Assembly: GCA_013297745.1 (NCBI GenBank)
Contig: JAAFIM010000001.1
Coordinates: 162,304 to 226,303 of the forward strand
Length of the DNA: 64,000 bases
Reading direction: 5' to 3'
Source of the DNA: Chitinophagales bacterium
GTDB taxonomy: Bacteria; Bacteroidota; Bacteroidia; Chitinophagales; Saprospiraceae
Notes under the pieces: model-generated
What the model saw: only the letters and a program-made list of their open reading frames with translations
Told to the model about the DNA's origin: nothing
The model's database searches: none
Part shown: positions 7,258-15,194 of the stretch, piece by piece
Position numbering within the stretch: position 1 is the first letter of the stretch
Layout of the letters: the number at the start of each line of letters is the position of its first letter
Position numbers and translations under genes: made by a program

Positions 7258-9042
7258 TTAAGCATTTTGAGCCAAAACGCGGTCAGCGACAGCACGACGA
7301 TTATTTTTGACATTTACCAATTTGTAAGAGGTCAAATCGTACAAATACTCAAAGTGAATTTCGGCATCGTCCTCATTAGGGAAAGCAGAAATCAATTCAA
7401 TAGCATATTTGGTAATTCTATTCATAGCGTCAGCAAAAAACGTTTCCAAAATTTGCATTTCATTGCTCACATTGCGCCCAGCAGCAGCCAATTTTTGCAC
7501 GCGGAAAAGTGTAGATTCCATAGCGAAAATATCAATTATCATATCAGACACATTGATACACATTTCTTGCTCATCTTTTAGGCTCAATACTTTTTGGTCG
7601 TTATAATTTACCAATTTGGCTATAAAAGTACAAACCAAAGATTTTAAGTTTTGCAATGCAGCTACTTCCATTTCAAAATCTTTGACTTCTTCTTCTGCCA
7701 AATCGTCAACTGTGTGGTGTGAAGGTTGGCAATTTTGCAACACTTCCAAAGTTTCGTCTACAGTTTTGGGCAAACGACGCAATAAAGTAGAAAACACCAA
7801 AATGCGGTTGATTTCGTTTGTACCTTCAAAAATACGATTAATGCGATTGTCGCGATAATCGCGCGCTGCACCATATTCTTCAGAAAAACCGTTGCCGCCG
7901 TGTATTTGTACGGTGTGGTCGCACACATCAAACAAAACTTCAGAACCCATTACTTTCAATAAAGCACATTCCAAAGCATATTCTTCAGCAGCTATCAAAT
8001 AAGCTTGGTCAGCAGTTTTGCCTTCAGCTATTAGTGACTTAACTTTAGTTTGCAACAAAGCTGAAGCACGATAAACACTAGATTCTAAAGCATACATAGA
8101 AATAGCTTGGTTGGCAATTTTTTGTTTGATTGCACCAAAATTAGCTATAGAAGTACCAAATTGTTGGCGTTCGTTGGCATAACGAGCAGCCATTTTTGCG
8201 TTGCGTTTGGCAAAACCCAAAGCCATAGCAGCTAATTTGAAGCGGCCAACATTCAACACGTTGAAGGCGATAAGATGTCCTTTGCCAATTTCGCCCAAGA
8301 TATTTTCTTTCGGAACGAGTACATTTTCAAAAAACACTTGGCGGGTAGAAGAACCTTTGATACCCAATTTGTCCTCTTCTGCGCCAAAAGAAAGCCCAGC
8401 CGCGCCGCGTTCTACGATAAAACCTGTAAAGTGTTTGCCGTCAATTTTGGCAAAAACGATAAAAATATCAGCAAAACCTGCGTTAGTTATCCACATTTTT
8501 TGCCCTGTGATGCTGTAGTGGGTGCCGTCTTCGGTCAAAATAGCTTTGGTACGAGCCGACAAAGCATCAGAACCAGCGTTGGGTTCGGTCAAACAATAAG
8601 ATGCTTTCATCTGTCCAGCCGACAAAGCGGGAAGATATTTGCGTTTTTGCTCTTCTGTGCCAAAATAGAAAATGGGCAAAATACCAATTCCCGTATGTGC
8701 TGCTACAGTCACAGAAAAAGAGGGCGCAGCACCGATATTTTCGGTCATTACGGTGTTGGTGTTGGTATCCAAATTCAACCCACCGTATTCTTCGGGGATA
8801 TTGGCACCAAACAAGCCCAAGTCGCCCGCTTCAGTTATCAATTGGGAGATAATAGCAGCGTCTTGTTTTTCTATCAACTTCAAATTAGGCAATACTCTTG
8901 TTTCGGTAAAATTCTGAATTGCATCAGCTACCATTTGTTGCTCTTCGTTGAAATCTTCTGGGCAAAAGCTGCTTTGAAAATCGCTATTTTTGTAGATAAA
9001 TTGAGCACCGCGAAGTGCTTCTGTTTGTGTGAGTTCTGACAT
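7258..9042 (-). CDS. Acyl-CoA dehydrogenase with extended C-terminus
   Basis: This FAD enzyme makes the first double bond in beta-oxidation or a related acyl-CoA pathway. From the ATG at 9042 it has 594 residues (an upstream ATG at 9093 lies before the likely +1). Visible motifs are IPEEYGGL, the flavin-contacting YCLTEPNAGSDA, WITNAGFAD, and RIFEGTNEINR, where Glu of FEGT fits the catalytic base. After the standard fold (about 400 residues) there are about 170 extra helical residues, as in very-long-chain (ACADVL/ACAD9) types. Substrate length cannot be fixed. It is a single gene behind a promoter overlapped by a palindrome. Confidence 0.93.
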   Translation of the reverse strand: MSELTQTEALRGAQFIYKNSDFQSSFCPEDFNEEQQMVADAIQNFTETRVLPNLKLIEKQDAAIISQLITEAGDLGLFGANIPEEYGGLNLDTNTNTVMTENIGAAPSFSVTVAAHTGIGILPIFYFGTEEQKRKYLPALSAGQMKASYCLTEPNAGSDALSARTKAILTEDGTHYSITGQKMWITNAGFADIFIVFAKIDGKHFTGFIVERGAAGLSFGAEEDKLGIKGSSTRQVFFENVLVPKENILGEIGKGHLIAFNVLNVGRFKLAAMALGFAKRNAKMAARYANERQQFGTSIANFGAIKQKIANQAISMYALESSVYRASALLQTKVKSLIAEGKTADQAYLIAAEEYALECALLKVMGSEVLFDVCDHTVQIHGGNGFSEEYGAARDYRDNRINRIFEGTNEINRILVFSTLLRRLPKTVDETLEVLQNCQPSHHTVDDLAEEEVKDFEMEVAALQNLKSLVCTFIAKLVNYNDQKVLSLKDEQEMCINVSDMIIDIFAMESTLFRVQKLAAAGRNVSNEMQILETFFADAMNRITKYAIELISAFPNEDDAEIHFEYLYDLTSYKLVNVKNNRRAVADRVLAQNA

Positions 9043-9075
9043 TTTATTATGTATTGATATGTTTGAAAGGTTATT

Positions 9076-9098
9076 GTCGTTTAAACGACGCAAAGATA
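9076..9098 (-). promoter_or_regulatory. -7 box with palindromic operator candidate
   Basis: TATCTTTG (9098-9091, minus strand) is a good -7 box for the acyl-CoA dehydrogenase gene. Directly after it, covering the expected start of transcription, is a perfect 14-bp palindrome GTCGTTTAAACGAC (9076-9089). The position suits a repressor such as a TetR- or FadR-type fatty-acid regulator; the regulator itself is not in the window. Confidence 0.6.
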
Positions 9099-9144
9099 AA
9101 AAGGTTTAATTAAAAAAATAAATTTTTTGGGATTATAGTTGCTA

Positions 9145-10164
9145 TTATTTTATAAAAATGCCCCAAGCTTCACCATTTTTAGTGCCGTCGGATAGGCTTG
9201 TGGCAACTCCGTTTTTCCAATAAGTAGCTACATCTTTACTGCCATTTGACATAAAACCAACAGCGTGCACATCATTGCCTTTTACCCAAATACGGGAAAT
9301 TCCAGCACTTTTAGTTCCATCAGTTAGACTTACGGGAACACCATTTTTCCAGTATCTAGCTATAATTTTGGCATCGCCCGATTCCCAACCCGCCACATAA
9401 ACATCATCACCCGCCACAAACATACTATTGGCAGAAGCGTTGGTTTTGCCGCTGGTTAGGGTTACAATTTCATCGTTTTTGGCGTACTGAATTAAGGCTT
9501 TATCCCCTCCTGATTGATTAAATAAAACATAAACATTTTCTCCCACAACTGATACTGCGCTAGCGTGAGCCAAATATCTGCCGTCGGTCAAACTTATCGC
9601 TTCCCCATTTTTCCAATACTTAGCCACTCTGCCCTCAAGACCTGCTACATAAACATCATTCCCATTCACCACCATATCAATAGCAGCAGCGCGAGTTTTG
9701 CCGTCGGTCAAACTTACTGCTTCTCCATTTTTCCAATACTTAGCCACTCTATCTTCAGAACCCACCACATACACATCACTTCCGTTGATAACTATATTTT
9801 TTGCGTCAGCACTTTTGCTTCCATCAGTCAGCGTGATAGCTTCGCCGTTTTTCCAATAAGTGGCTATATCAGTGTAGGAACTTTCTTGGCGGGTGTTGCC
9901 CACAATATAAATATCGTCCCCATTAATAACCACAGAACGCGCTTCTGTGCCGTTGTTGATAAAATTAGTTTCTTTGCCATCTTTCCAGCACTTGGCTTCT
10001 CCATAAACCTTACCCACTACATAGACACCTGCTGTCGCTTTGGGGGTTTGTGGCTTGCTGTCGGTTTTTGTATTTTCGGTTTTATTTTGGGCGCAGCTGG
10101 TAGCCGCCAATAGAAACGATAAGCCACAAATATTGAGAAAAGAGAAAAATTTGCTGTCTGTCAT
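9145..10164 (-). CDS. Lipoprotein with seven YWKNG repeats, probable beta-propeller
   Basis: The 339-residue product has a lipoprotein signal with lipobox LAATSC (Cys near residue 25). After a short linker it consists of seven consecutive repeats of about 40-46 residues. Each runs VYV-x-G...YWKNGE..SLTDG...I-x-V-x-G-x-D; the first has CWKDGK and the fifth YAKNDE. Seven blades is a common number for closed beta-propellers, so that fold is inferred. No catalytic residues are evident. It probably sits in the outer membrane or periplasm as a binding protein. It is a single gene. Confidence 0.75.
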   Translation of the reverse strand: MTDSKFFSFLNICGLSFLLAATSCAQNKTENTKTDSKPQTPKATAGVYVVGKVYGEAKCWKDGKETNFINNGTEARSVVINGDDIYIVGNTRQESSYTDIATYWKNGEAITLTDGSKSADAKNIVINGSDVYVVGSEDRVAKYWKNGEAVSLTDGKTRAAAIDMVVNGNDVYVAGLEGRVAKYWKNGEAISLTDGRYLAHASAVSVVGENVYVLFNQSGGDKALIQYAKNDEIVTLTSGKTNASANSMFVAGDDVYVAGWESGDAKIIARYWKNGVPVSLTDGTKSAGISRIWVKGNDVHAVGFMSNGSKDVATYWKNGVATSLSDGTKNGEAWGIFIK

Positions 10165-10210
10165 TGTTTTAACGATTGTGTTGTAAAAAAATTTAAAATC
10201 AAAGAGAGCG

Positions 10211-10218
10211 CAAAAATA
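10211..10218 (-). promoter_or_regulatory. Possible -7 box (TATTTTTG)
   Basis: This minus-strand match to TAnnTTTG lies 47 bp before the ATG of the repeat lipoprotein gene. The surroundings are A-rich, so a chance match is possible. Confidence 0.4.
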
Positions 10219-10245
10219 GACAAATTTATTTTAGCATAATAATTT

Positions 10246-10566
10246 TTAGCTAAAAAATTCATCTTTTTCGTCCGATTGATACAATAATCTAGTAACAGCT
10301 TTTTGCCGTTGGCGGGCTATTATCAAACGGGCTATTGCCAAATCGGCGGGTTCTGTAGCCAAAGTAGAAAGCGCAAATCTAACCTTTTGCTCATCTACAT
10401 CCAATCTGTATAAGCCCGAAAACAACTGTTCTAAGCGGTTTTCTAATAAAAAAGAGATAAATTTTGCCAATACTTGCTCCAGATGCGCTTCATCTTGCAC
10501 CTGATTAGCATCAAAACCAAAATGCTGCGCAATTAATTGTTTGGTAGTGTTAAAAATAGTATCCAT
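10246..10566 (-). CDS. Small conserved-looking helical protein, unknown function
   Basis: The 106-residue protein starts at ATG 10566 (MDTIFNTTKQLIAQHFGF) and is largely amphipathic helix, without a signal peptide, membrane segment or metal motif. I do not recognise the family. Its start lies 3 bp after the stop of the displaced 3' end of the membrane-protein gene (10570-10623). Before the inverted-repeat element inserted at 10624-10863, the two genes were therefore adjacent and probably co-transcribed. The element now separates it from its former operon promoter. Confidence 0.7.
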   Translation of the reverse strand: MDTIFNTTKQLIAQHFGFDANQVQDEAHLEQVLAKFISFLLENRLEQLFSGLYRLDVDEQKVRFALSTLATEPADLAIARLIIARQRQKAVTRLLYQSDEKDEFFS

Positions 10567-10569
10567 ATT

Positions 10570-10623
10570 TTATGCAACAATAGTGCCAAACCAAAAAAGT
10601 CCAAGTATAATTCCAATTACTAA
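10570..10623 (-). pseudogene. Displaced 3' end of the neighbouring membrane-protein gene
   Basis: Read on the minus strand from the target duplication (TTAGTAA, 10623-10617), this segment encodes a hydrophobic run, IGIILGLFWFGTIVA, and then TAA at 10572-10570. It joins the 10802-11413 gene exactly in frame if the 240-bp element and one copy of the TTACTAA duplication are removed. It is therefore the original C-terminus, cut off by the insertion. Confidence 0.85.
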
Positions 10624-10863
10624 CTGACCTTTCGCAGTATATTTTTCATTTTTTTTTACAATTAGATTTTTGCAGTTAAATTTTCCTATATGCGCTCAAT
10701 AGCGTGGGGTTTTATACCCCGCGCGCTGATAAATATTCTATAAAAAAATAGAAAATATAACATTTTTTACCATTTTTGTGCGTGGGGTATAAAACCCCAC
10801 GCTATTGAGCGCACACTGTTATTTTTTTCAATCCACCAAATTTTTTTAACTGCGAAAGGTCAG
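10624..10863. mobile_element. 240-bp MITE-like element with 7-bp target duplication
   Basis: The ends are inverted repeats, CTGACCTTTCGCAGT at 10624 and its complement ending at 10863. Both flanks carry the direct repeat TTACTAA (10617-10623 and 10864-10870), the signature of a transposition event. It holds no transposase and is too small for one. Inside is the family A palindromic core (GCGCTCAATAGCGTGGGG and its inverse, about 10691-10815), but without the TGTTTAGTAA ends of the other family A copies. The insertion interrupts the 3' end of the membrane-protein gene and supplies its present stop codon. The parent transposon is not in the window. Confidence 0.88.
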
Positions 10864-11413
10864 TTACTAATAAAGGATGGGCATTGACTGTCACTGTTAG
10901 CATAAAACCTATAAATATCAAATCTGCAAACACAAAACCCAATAACCAGAATAGAGTGCCCACCCAATTTTGCTTATATTCAGAGTCATAATCAACATCG
11001 TAATAATATTGGACAAAAAAGAAAAAAATGTCTCCTATTTGAAAAGCAATGCCAATAATAATGAGCGCAACAAAAGGAAAAGTAAATTGATAAGCTAATA
11101 CCATTAAAGTAAAGCCCAAAGCCATTAAAATAATAGGCAGCCAATATTCGCTAAACAAAGCATACAACATCCAACCAAATATTCTGAATTTTAATTTATG
11201 TTGGGGAGTTTCTGGGTCTTCTATAGCTAGTCTTTGCTGGCGCATAACCCTGCCATATACACTATTTTTTAGACCTTCTTTTTTTTGGATAGGTTCTATA
11301 GGCGATATGGGGAAAGTAGCATTTTGAAACTTTTTTATTTCTATTTTGTTTGCTACAGTTTGCGACATTGGCAAAGTTAATAACAAAAATAATACAAATA
11401 GCGTTTTTTTCAT
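10802..11413 (-). CDS. Membrane protein with C-terminus replaced by the inserted element
   Basis: The best start is ATG 11413 (MKKTLFVLFLLLTLPMSQTVA, a signal sequence); an upstream in-frame ATG at 11494 would overlap the divergent MFS gene. The protein has 203 residues. After the signal comes a hydrophilic stretch (residues 25-75), then three to four hydrophobic segments (IILMALGFTLMVLAYQF, VALIIIGIAFQIGDIFFFF, TLFWLLGFVFADLIFIGFML). The last 20 residues (TDLSQLKKFGG...TVCAQ) are encoded by the MITE-like element and are not native. The native end was a 15-residue hydrophobic segment now stranded at 10570-10623. The family is not recognised; function may be altered or lost. Confidence 0.8.
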   Translation of the reverse strand: MKKTLFVLFLLLTLPMSQTVANKIEIKKFQNATFPISPIEPIQKKEGLKNSVYGRVMRQQRLAIEDPETPQHKLKFRIFGWMLYALFSEYWLPIILMALGFTLMVLAYQFTFPFVALIIIGIAFQIGDIFFFFVQYYYDVDYDSEYKQNWVGTLFWLLGFVFADLIFIGFMLTVTVNAHPLLVTDLSQLKKFGGLKKITVCAQ

Positions 11414-11431
11414 AGTTTTTTCATTTTTTTT

Positions 11432-12661
11432 ATGGTTAATCAATCCGCAATTAGGCGACTGCTCACAGCTAATTTTATATCGGGAATAGCGCAAGGCATC
11501 ACAATGATAACTATACCTATGTATTTTGCAAAGGAAGGTATGGGCAATTTTTTCACTTTATTTTATCTAATCGTTACTTTTATAGGCTTATTTTGGGGTT
11601 TATATGCGGGTACGTTGGTGGATAAATACAATAGACAATTTTTATTCTGGACATTTAATCTGGCTTGCGCGGTTTTGATAGGTGGTTTATCCATTTGGGC
11701 TATAGCAAGCGGCGGAGTTACGGGAACAATAGCAATTTCTGCATTTTTTATCACTTTTTTATACTATGGAATACATTTCAACAGCTTTTATGCTTTTATG
11801 CAAGAGATTTCAGAGCAAAAAAGTTATAATAAAATAGCTTCTACTATAGAAATACAAGTACAATTATCGAGTGCTTTGGCTGGGGGCTTGGCTGCTATAG
11901 TGTGGGAAGGGGGCGAATGGTGGGGGTTTAACATTCCTAAAATAGATTTATCTTATATTTTAGCGTTCAACGCTTTTACCTATTTTTTAGCTTTTTTATT
12001 ATTAAAATTTCTAAAATATCAAATTCTAATAGAGCGCAAACCCGAAGTTGGAAATTTATGGGAAAGACTAAATACAGGTTATAATTGGTTGAAAGTCAAT
12101 AAAATAGTAGCTTATTTTGGTATTTTATCTTTATCCGTTTTTGTGCTGGTAATGGTCGGCACTTACAGTTTGAACACAGTTTATAGCGACAAAGTTATCA
12201 AAGCTGGGCAACACGTTTACGCATTTTCGGAGATGTTTTTTGCTGCTGGGGCTATGGTAGCTGGGGCTTTTATGCAGTATATTTTTAAAAATTTTAGAAC
12301 TATAAACGCTATTATTTTCCTAACTATTTTAACCGTTATCAAATGTATAATTTTATTCTTTTTTCATCAAGAATGGATATTTTATAGCTGCTGTTTTATA
12401 TTAGGACTAAGCAACGCGGGGATTAGAGTTTTGCGGATACCTTTTATGTTTAAAATCGTTCCCAACCAAGTACAAGGGCGAGTTAATAGTTTATTAGGCA
12501 TTAGCAATACGCTGTTGAGATTATTATTTTTGGGTTTATTCTCCATATCGTTTTTTCACGAAAGTGATAATATAAAATACGTTTTTATCGTTTTTGCTGC
12601 TTTTTTAAGCGTGGTTGTAGCTTGTTTATGGGCTATCAAAAACAGATTACCAGCCGCTTAA
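11432..12661 (+). CDS. MFS transporter
   Basis: The 409-residue product is strongly hydrophobic throughout, with about 11-12 membrane helices. Between helices 2 and 3 it has GTLVDKYNRQFLFW, matching the major-facilitator loop motif (G-x-x-x-D-x-x-x-R). The central cytoplasmic loop (about residues 195-215, KYQILIERKPEV) and NQVQGRVNSLLG in the second half fit drug-efflux-like members. The substrate is unknown. It is divergent from the membrane-protein gene, with only 18 bp between start codons, so their promoters must overlap. Confidence 0.88.
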   Translation: MVNQSAIRRLLTANFISGIAQGITMITIPMYFAKEGMGNFFTLFYLIVTFIGLFWGLYAGTLVDKYNRQFLFWTFNLACAVLIGGLSIWAIASGGVTGTIAISAFFITFLYYGIHFNSFYAFMQEISEQKSYNKIASTIEIQVQLSSALAGGLAAIVWEGGEWWGFNIPKIDLSYILAFNAFTYFLAFLLLKFLKYQILIERKPEVGNLWERLNTGYNWLKVNKIVAYFGILSLSVFVLVMVGTYSLNTVYSDKVIKAGQHVYAFSEMFFAAGAMVAGAFMQYIFKNFRTINAIIFLTILTVIKCIILFFFHQEWIFYSCCFILGLSNAGIRVLRIPFMFKIVPNQVQGRVNSLLGISNTLLRLLFLGLFSISFFHESDNIKYVFIVFAAFLSVVVACLWAIKNRLPAA

Positions 12662-12674
12662 TTATTATAGAAGT

Positions 12675-12971
12675 TGTTTAGTATGATTTTTTATCTTTTA
12701 ATTTCTCTGTGTTGTGTGGGAAAAACCGAAGAGGCAGCAAAGCTGCATCAAGCTGCGCGTAAGCGAAAGTCCCAGCACAATTGAGATTTAGGATTTTTTC
12801 GCGCTTTTGGGGCTAAAGCCCCGCGCGTTTTATACTTTTATCAGTCAATACCAACGGGTTTTAACCCGTTGAAGGACAAAAAGCAATTGCAACAGACTTT
12901 AGTCTGTTGCTTAAAAGACATAAACAGTTGTTTTTCTTAATTGAAAATGTAAAAAAAATTCTTACTAAACA
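12675..12971. repeat. Palindromic multi-hairpin element, family B copy 1
   Basis: This element of about 300 bp starts AAGTTGTTTAGTA and ends TTCTTACTAAACA, the same inverted ends as family A. Inside are successive hairpins of the form NNNN-TTTA/AAAG-NNNN: GGGGCTAAAGCCCC, AACGGGTTTTAACCCGTT and CAACAGACTTTAGTCTGTTG. It is closely similar to 51867-52121. Compared with that copy, its first hairpin carries an extra segment of about 40 bp (CCGAAGAGGCAGC...). It contains no gene and occupies the 340-bp gap between the MFS and MATE genes. Confidence 0.82.
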
Positions 12972-13001
12972 TCTCTATATTTTAAATTTTTATCTTTAAT
13001 A

Positions 13002-14318
13002 ATGCAAACAATTTCTACCCACATCAAAGAAACCTTAATTTTATCCTCTCCTATTATTATCGGCCAATTGGGCAGCGTGTTGATGGGCGCGCAAGACAAC
13101 ATAATGATAGGTTGGGTTAGCGAATTACATTTATCGGCAAGTGCTTTGGCCAATAGTTTATATTTTATCTTATTTGTTATCGCTTTGGGTGTAACAATGG
13201 CTGTTTCTCCTCTGGTATCGGAAAGTATAGGCGCAGAAAAAAGTGAAGAAAGTGGTCAATATCTTTATCAAGGACTTTGGGCAAGTTTATGGGTAGGTTT
13301 GGGCGTTTCAGCGATTACAGAAGGCTTAATTTGGTTGTTGCCTTATATGAACCAGCCACCCGACGAGGTCGTTTTGGCTGTGCCTTACCTTAGAATTTTA
13401 AACTTAGGAACTTTGCCAATGTTATTTTTTCTCGTTTGCAAACAATTTTGCGATGGTTGGTCAGACACCAAAACGGGAATGTATGTTACGTTTATCGGTT
13501 TAAGTTTAAATTTTTTATTCAATTATATATTTATTTTCGTACTCAAAGGAGATTTGGTAGGCGCGGCTTGGGCTACATTTTCAGCCAAACTGCTAATGTT
13601 TATCACAATATGGTTATTTATACAAAAAAATAAAAAATATGGTAAAATTTTAGCCCAACACCAATTTAATTTTAATAAAGATAAAGTTCTCCATATCCTC
13701 AAATTGGGTTTGCCTACAGGTATGCAGATTTTTTTTGAACTGATAGCTTTCGGCGGTGCAACGATTATGATAGGTTGGTTGGATAACGCTACAGAAGCGC
13801 GGGCAGCGCATCAAATCGCTATTGGTACGGCGGCTATTACTTTTATGTGTGCGACTGGATTTTCTATAGGGGCGAGTGTGCGCGTTGGCAATTTTTTGGG
13901 TGCGAATGAACGCAGCGAAATGCGACAAGCAGCCAAAGCGGCTTTATATTTAACTTGGTTATTGATGATATTATTTTCTGTGCTGATGCTAATTTTTCAG
14001 CAACAAATTCCTGTTTTATATGGTGTAACTAATCCAAATGTAGCGGAATTGACTAGTATTTTGTGTGTATTTGCTGCCGCTTTTCAGCTATTCGATGGCA
14101 CTCAATCTGTGGCTACAGGTATTTTGCGCGGCGCACAAGATGTGCGTTTTCCCACTTGGGCGACTTTATTGGCTTATGCTTTTATTTGTGTGCCTTTTAG
14201 CTATTTTTTAGCCTTTCATTATGATTTGGGTGTATTAGGATTTTGGTGGGGATTTCTTATCACGTTAATTTTAATCTCTGTAACATTTGTATTGCGGATT
14301 TTTTGGATAATAAAATAA
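13002..14318 (+). CDS. MATE-family (NorM-type) efflux transporter
   Basis: This cation-coupled exporter of drugs or metabolites has 438 residues and about 12 membrane helices in two related halves. Family features are the N-terminal SSPIIIGQLGSVLMGAQDNIMIGW and, in the second half, GLPTGMQIFFELIAFGGATIMIGWLD followed by AAHQIA. ILRGAQDVRFPTW fits the conserved segment of helix 10-11. The substrate is unknown. It follows an intergenic repeat, so it probably has its own promoter. Confidence 0.92.
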   Translation: MQTISTHIKETLILSSPIIIGQLGSVLMGAQDNIMIGWVSELHLSASALANSLYFILFVIALGVTMAVSPLVSESIGAEKSEESGQYLYQGLWASLWVGLGVSAITEGLIWLLPYMNQPPDEVVLAVPYLRILNLGTLPMLFFLVCKQFCDGWSDTKTGMYVTFIGLSLNFLFNYIFIFVLKGDLVGAAWATFSAKLLMFITIWLFIQKNKKYGKILAQHQFNFNKDKVLHILKLGLPTGMQIFFELIAFGGATIMIGWLDNATEARAAHQIAIGTAAITFMCATGFSIGASVRVGNFLGANERSEMRQAAKAALYLTWLLMILFSVLMLIFQQQIPVLYGVTNPNVAELTSILCVFAAAFQLFDGTQSVATGILRGAQDVRFPTWATLLAYAFICVPFSYFLAFHYDLGVLGFWWGFLITLILISVTFVLRIFWIIK

Positions 14319-14342
14319 TTTTTACAATTCCAAAAAAAGTAC

Positions 14343-14350
14343 TAATTTTG
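14343..14350 (+). promoter_or_regulatory. Possible -7 box (TAATTTTG)
   Basis: A TAnnTTTG match lies 18 bp before the ATG at 14369, after the MATE stop codon. It suggests that the two OmpA-type lipoprotein genes have their own promoter. Confidence 0.45.
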
Positions 14351-14368
14351 CCCCTAAAAATATACCTG

Positions 14369-15154
14369 ATGAAAATCTACCCTTTTTTTTTATTGCTAGG
14401 CGTATTATCGGCTTGTGTTAGCCAAAGCAGTTATCAACAAAGTATGCAGCTCACCAACGAAGCGATGACAGACAAAGAGCGTTATATCCGCGAATTAGCC
14501 AATACCCGCCGCGAACTCAACAAACTGCAAGATGAATACAAAACTTTTCAAACAGTCAGCCAAACCGTACTAGAAGATAAAGACAACCAACTCAAAACCC
14601 AACAAGCCCAAATAGAAGCAGCCAACAACGACTGCAACACAAAAATAGCCGAAGCGCAAAAAAATGCCACCAAAAGTTGTGATTTGTACAAAAATCAAGC
14701 CCAAAAATGGCAAGAACAAGAAAGCCGCGAAAAGGTTATTTTGACCAAAAACCAAAACACCAGCCAAGAATTGCGCGACAGCGTACAAGTTTTAGATTCT
14801 ATCCATTTGCGAGTAGAAATTTTGCAACAAAATGTGTATTTGCGCGCCGATGAGCTGGCTTTTTTCAAAAAAGAGGGTCGTTTGTTGGAAAAAAATGGTA
14901 GAACTATCTTAACCCAATTAGCCAACTTTTTGCGCAGAAGTCCCGATTTATACGTTTATATTCTCGTTTATCACCAAACTGCCAAAACTGAGGACGAAAA
15001 TTGGAAAATAGCCAGCAGCCGCACCCAAAATTTGGCACTGTTTTTGCAAGGGCAACAAATCAACGCAGCGCAGATATTCGCTAGCAGCCACACCCAGCCG
15101 CAAAACGTAGCCAATCAAATAGAAATTATTTTATCCACAGCGCGCAAATTCTAA
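14369..15154 (+). CDS. Lipoprotein with coiled coil and divergent OmpA-like C-terminus
   Basis: The start at ATG 14369 gives a lipoprotein signal (MKIYPFFLLLGVLSAC, lipobox LSAC); a longer frame from 14243 overlaps the MATE gene and is rejected. The protein has 261 residues. Residues about 25-160 are Gln/Glu/Lys-rich and predicted coiled coil. Residues about 165-258 follow the order of an OmpA peptidoglycan-binding domain, with SSRTQNLALFLQGQQINAAQIFASS in place of the usual R-A-x-x-V-x-x-x-L. Several key residues are absent, including the EGHTD block. The next gene is a canonical OmpA lipoprotein, so these may be diverged duplicates. Confidence 0.7.
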   Translation: MKIYPFFLLLGVLSACVSQSSYQQSMQLTNEAMTDKERYIRELANTRRELNKLQDEYKTFQTVSQTVLEDKDNQLKTQQAQIEAANNDCNTKIAEAQKNATKSCDLYKNQAQKWQEQESREKVILTKNQNTSQELRDSVQVLDSIHLRVEILQQNVYLRADELAFFKKEGRLLEKNGRTILTQLANFLRRSPDLYVYILVYHQTAKTEDENWKIASSRTQNLALFLQGQQINAAQIFASSHTQPQNVANQIEIILSTARKF

Positions 15155-15194
15155 AACATTCTATTTCTAAAACATATTAAAAACAACCAAAACA

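Noticed and set aside
8275-9039. 254-codon plus-strand frame opposite the acyl-CoA dehydrogenase gene
   Set aside because: It is a shadow of a clear enzyme gene and has no family features.
14243-14368. Longer N-terminus for the lipoprotein gene at 14369
   Set aside because: It overlaps the MATE gene by 76 bp, while the ATG at 14369 gives a proper lipoprotein signal.
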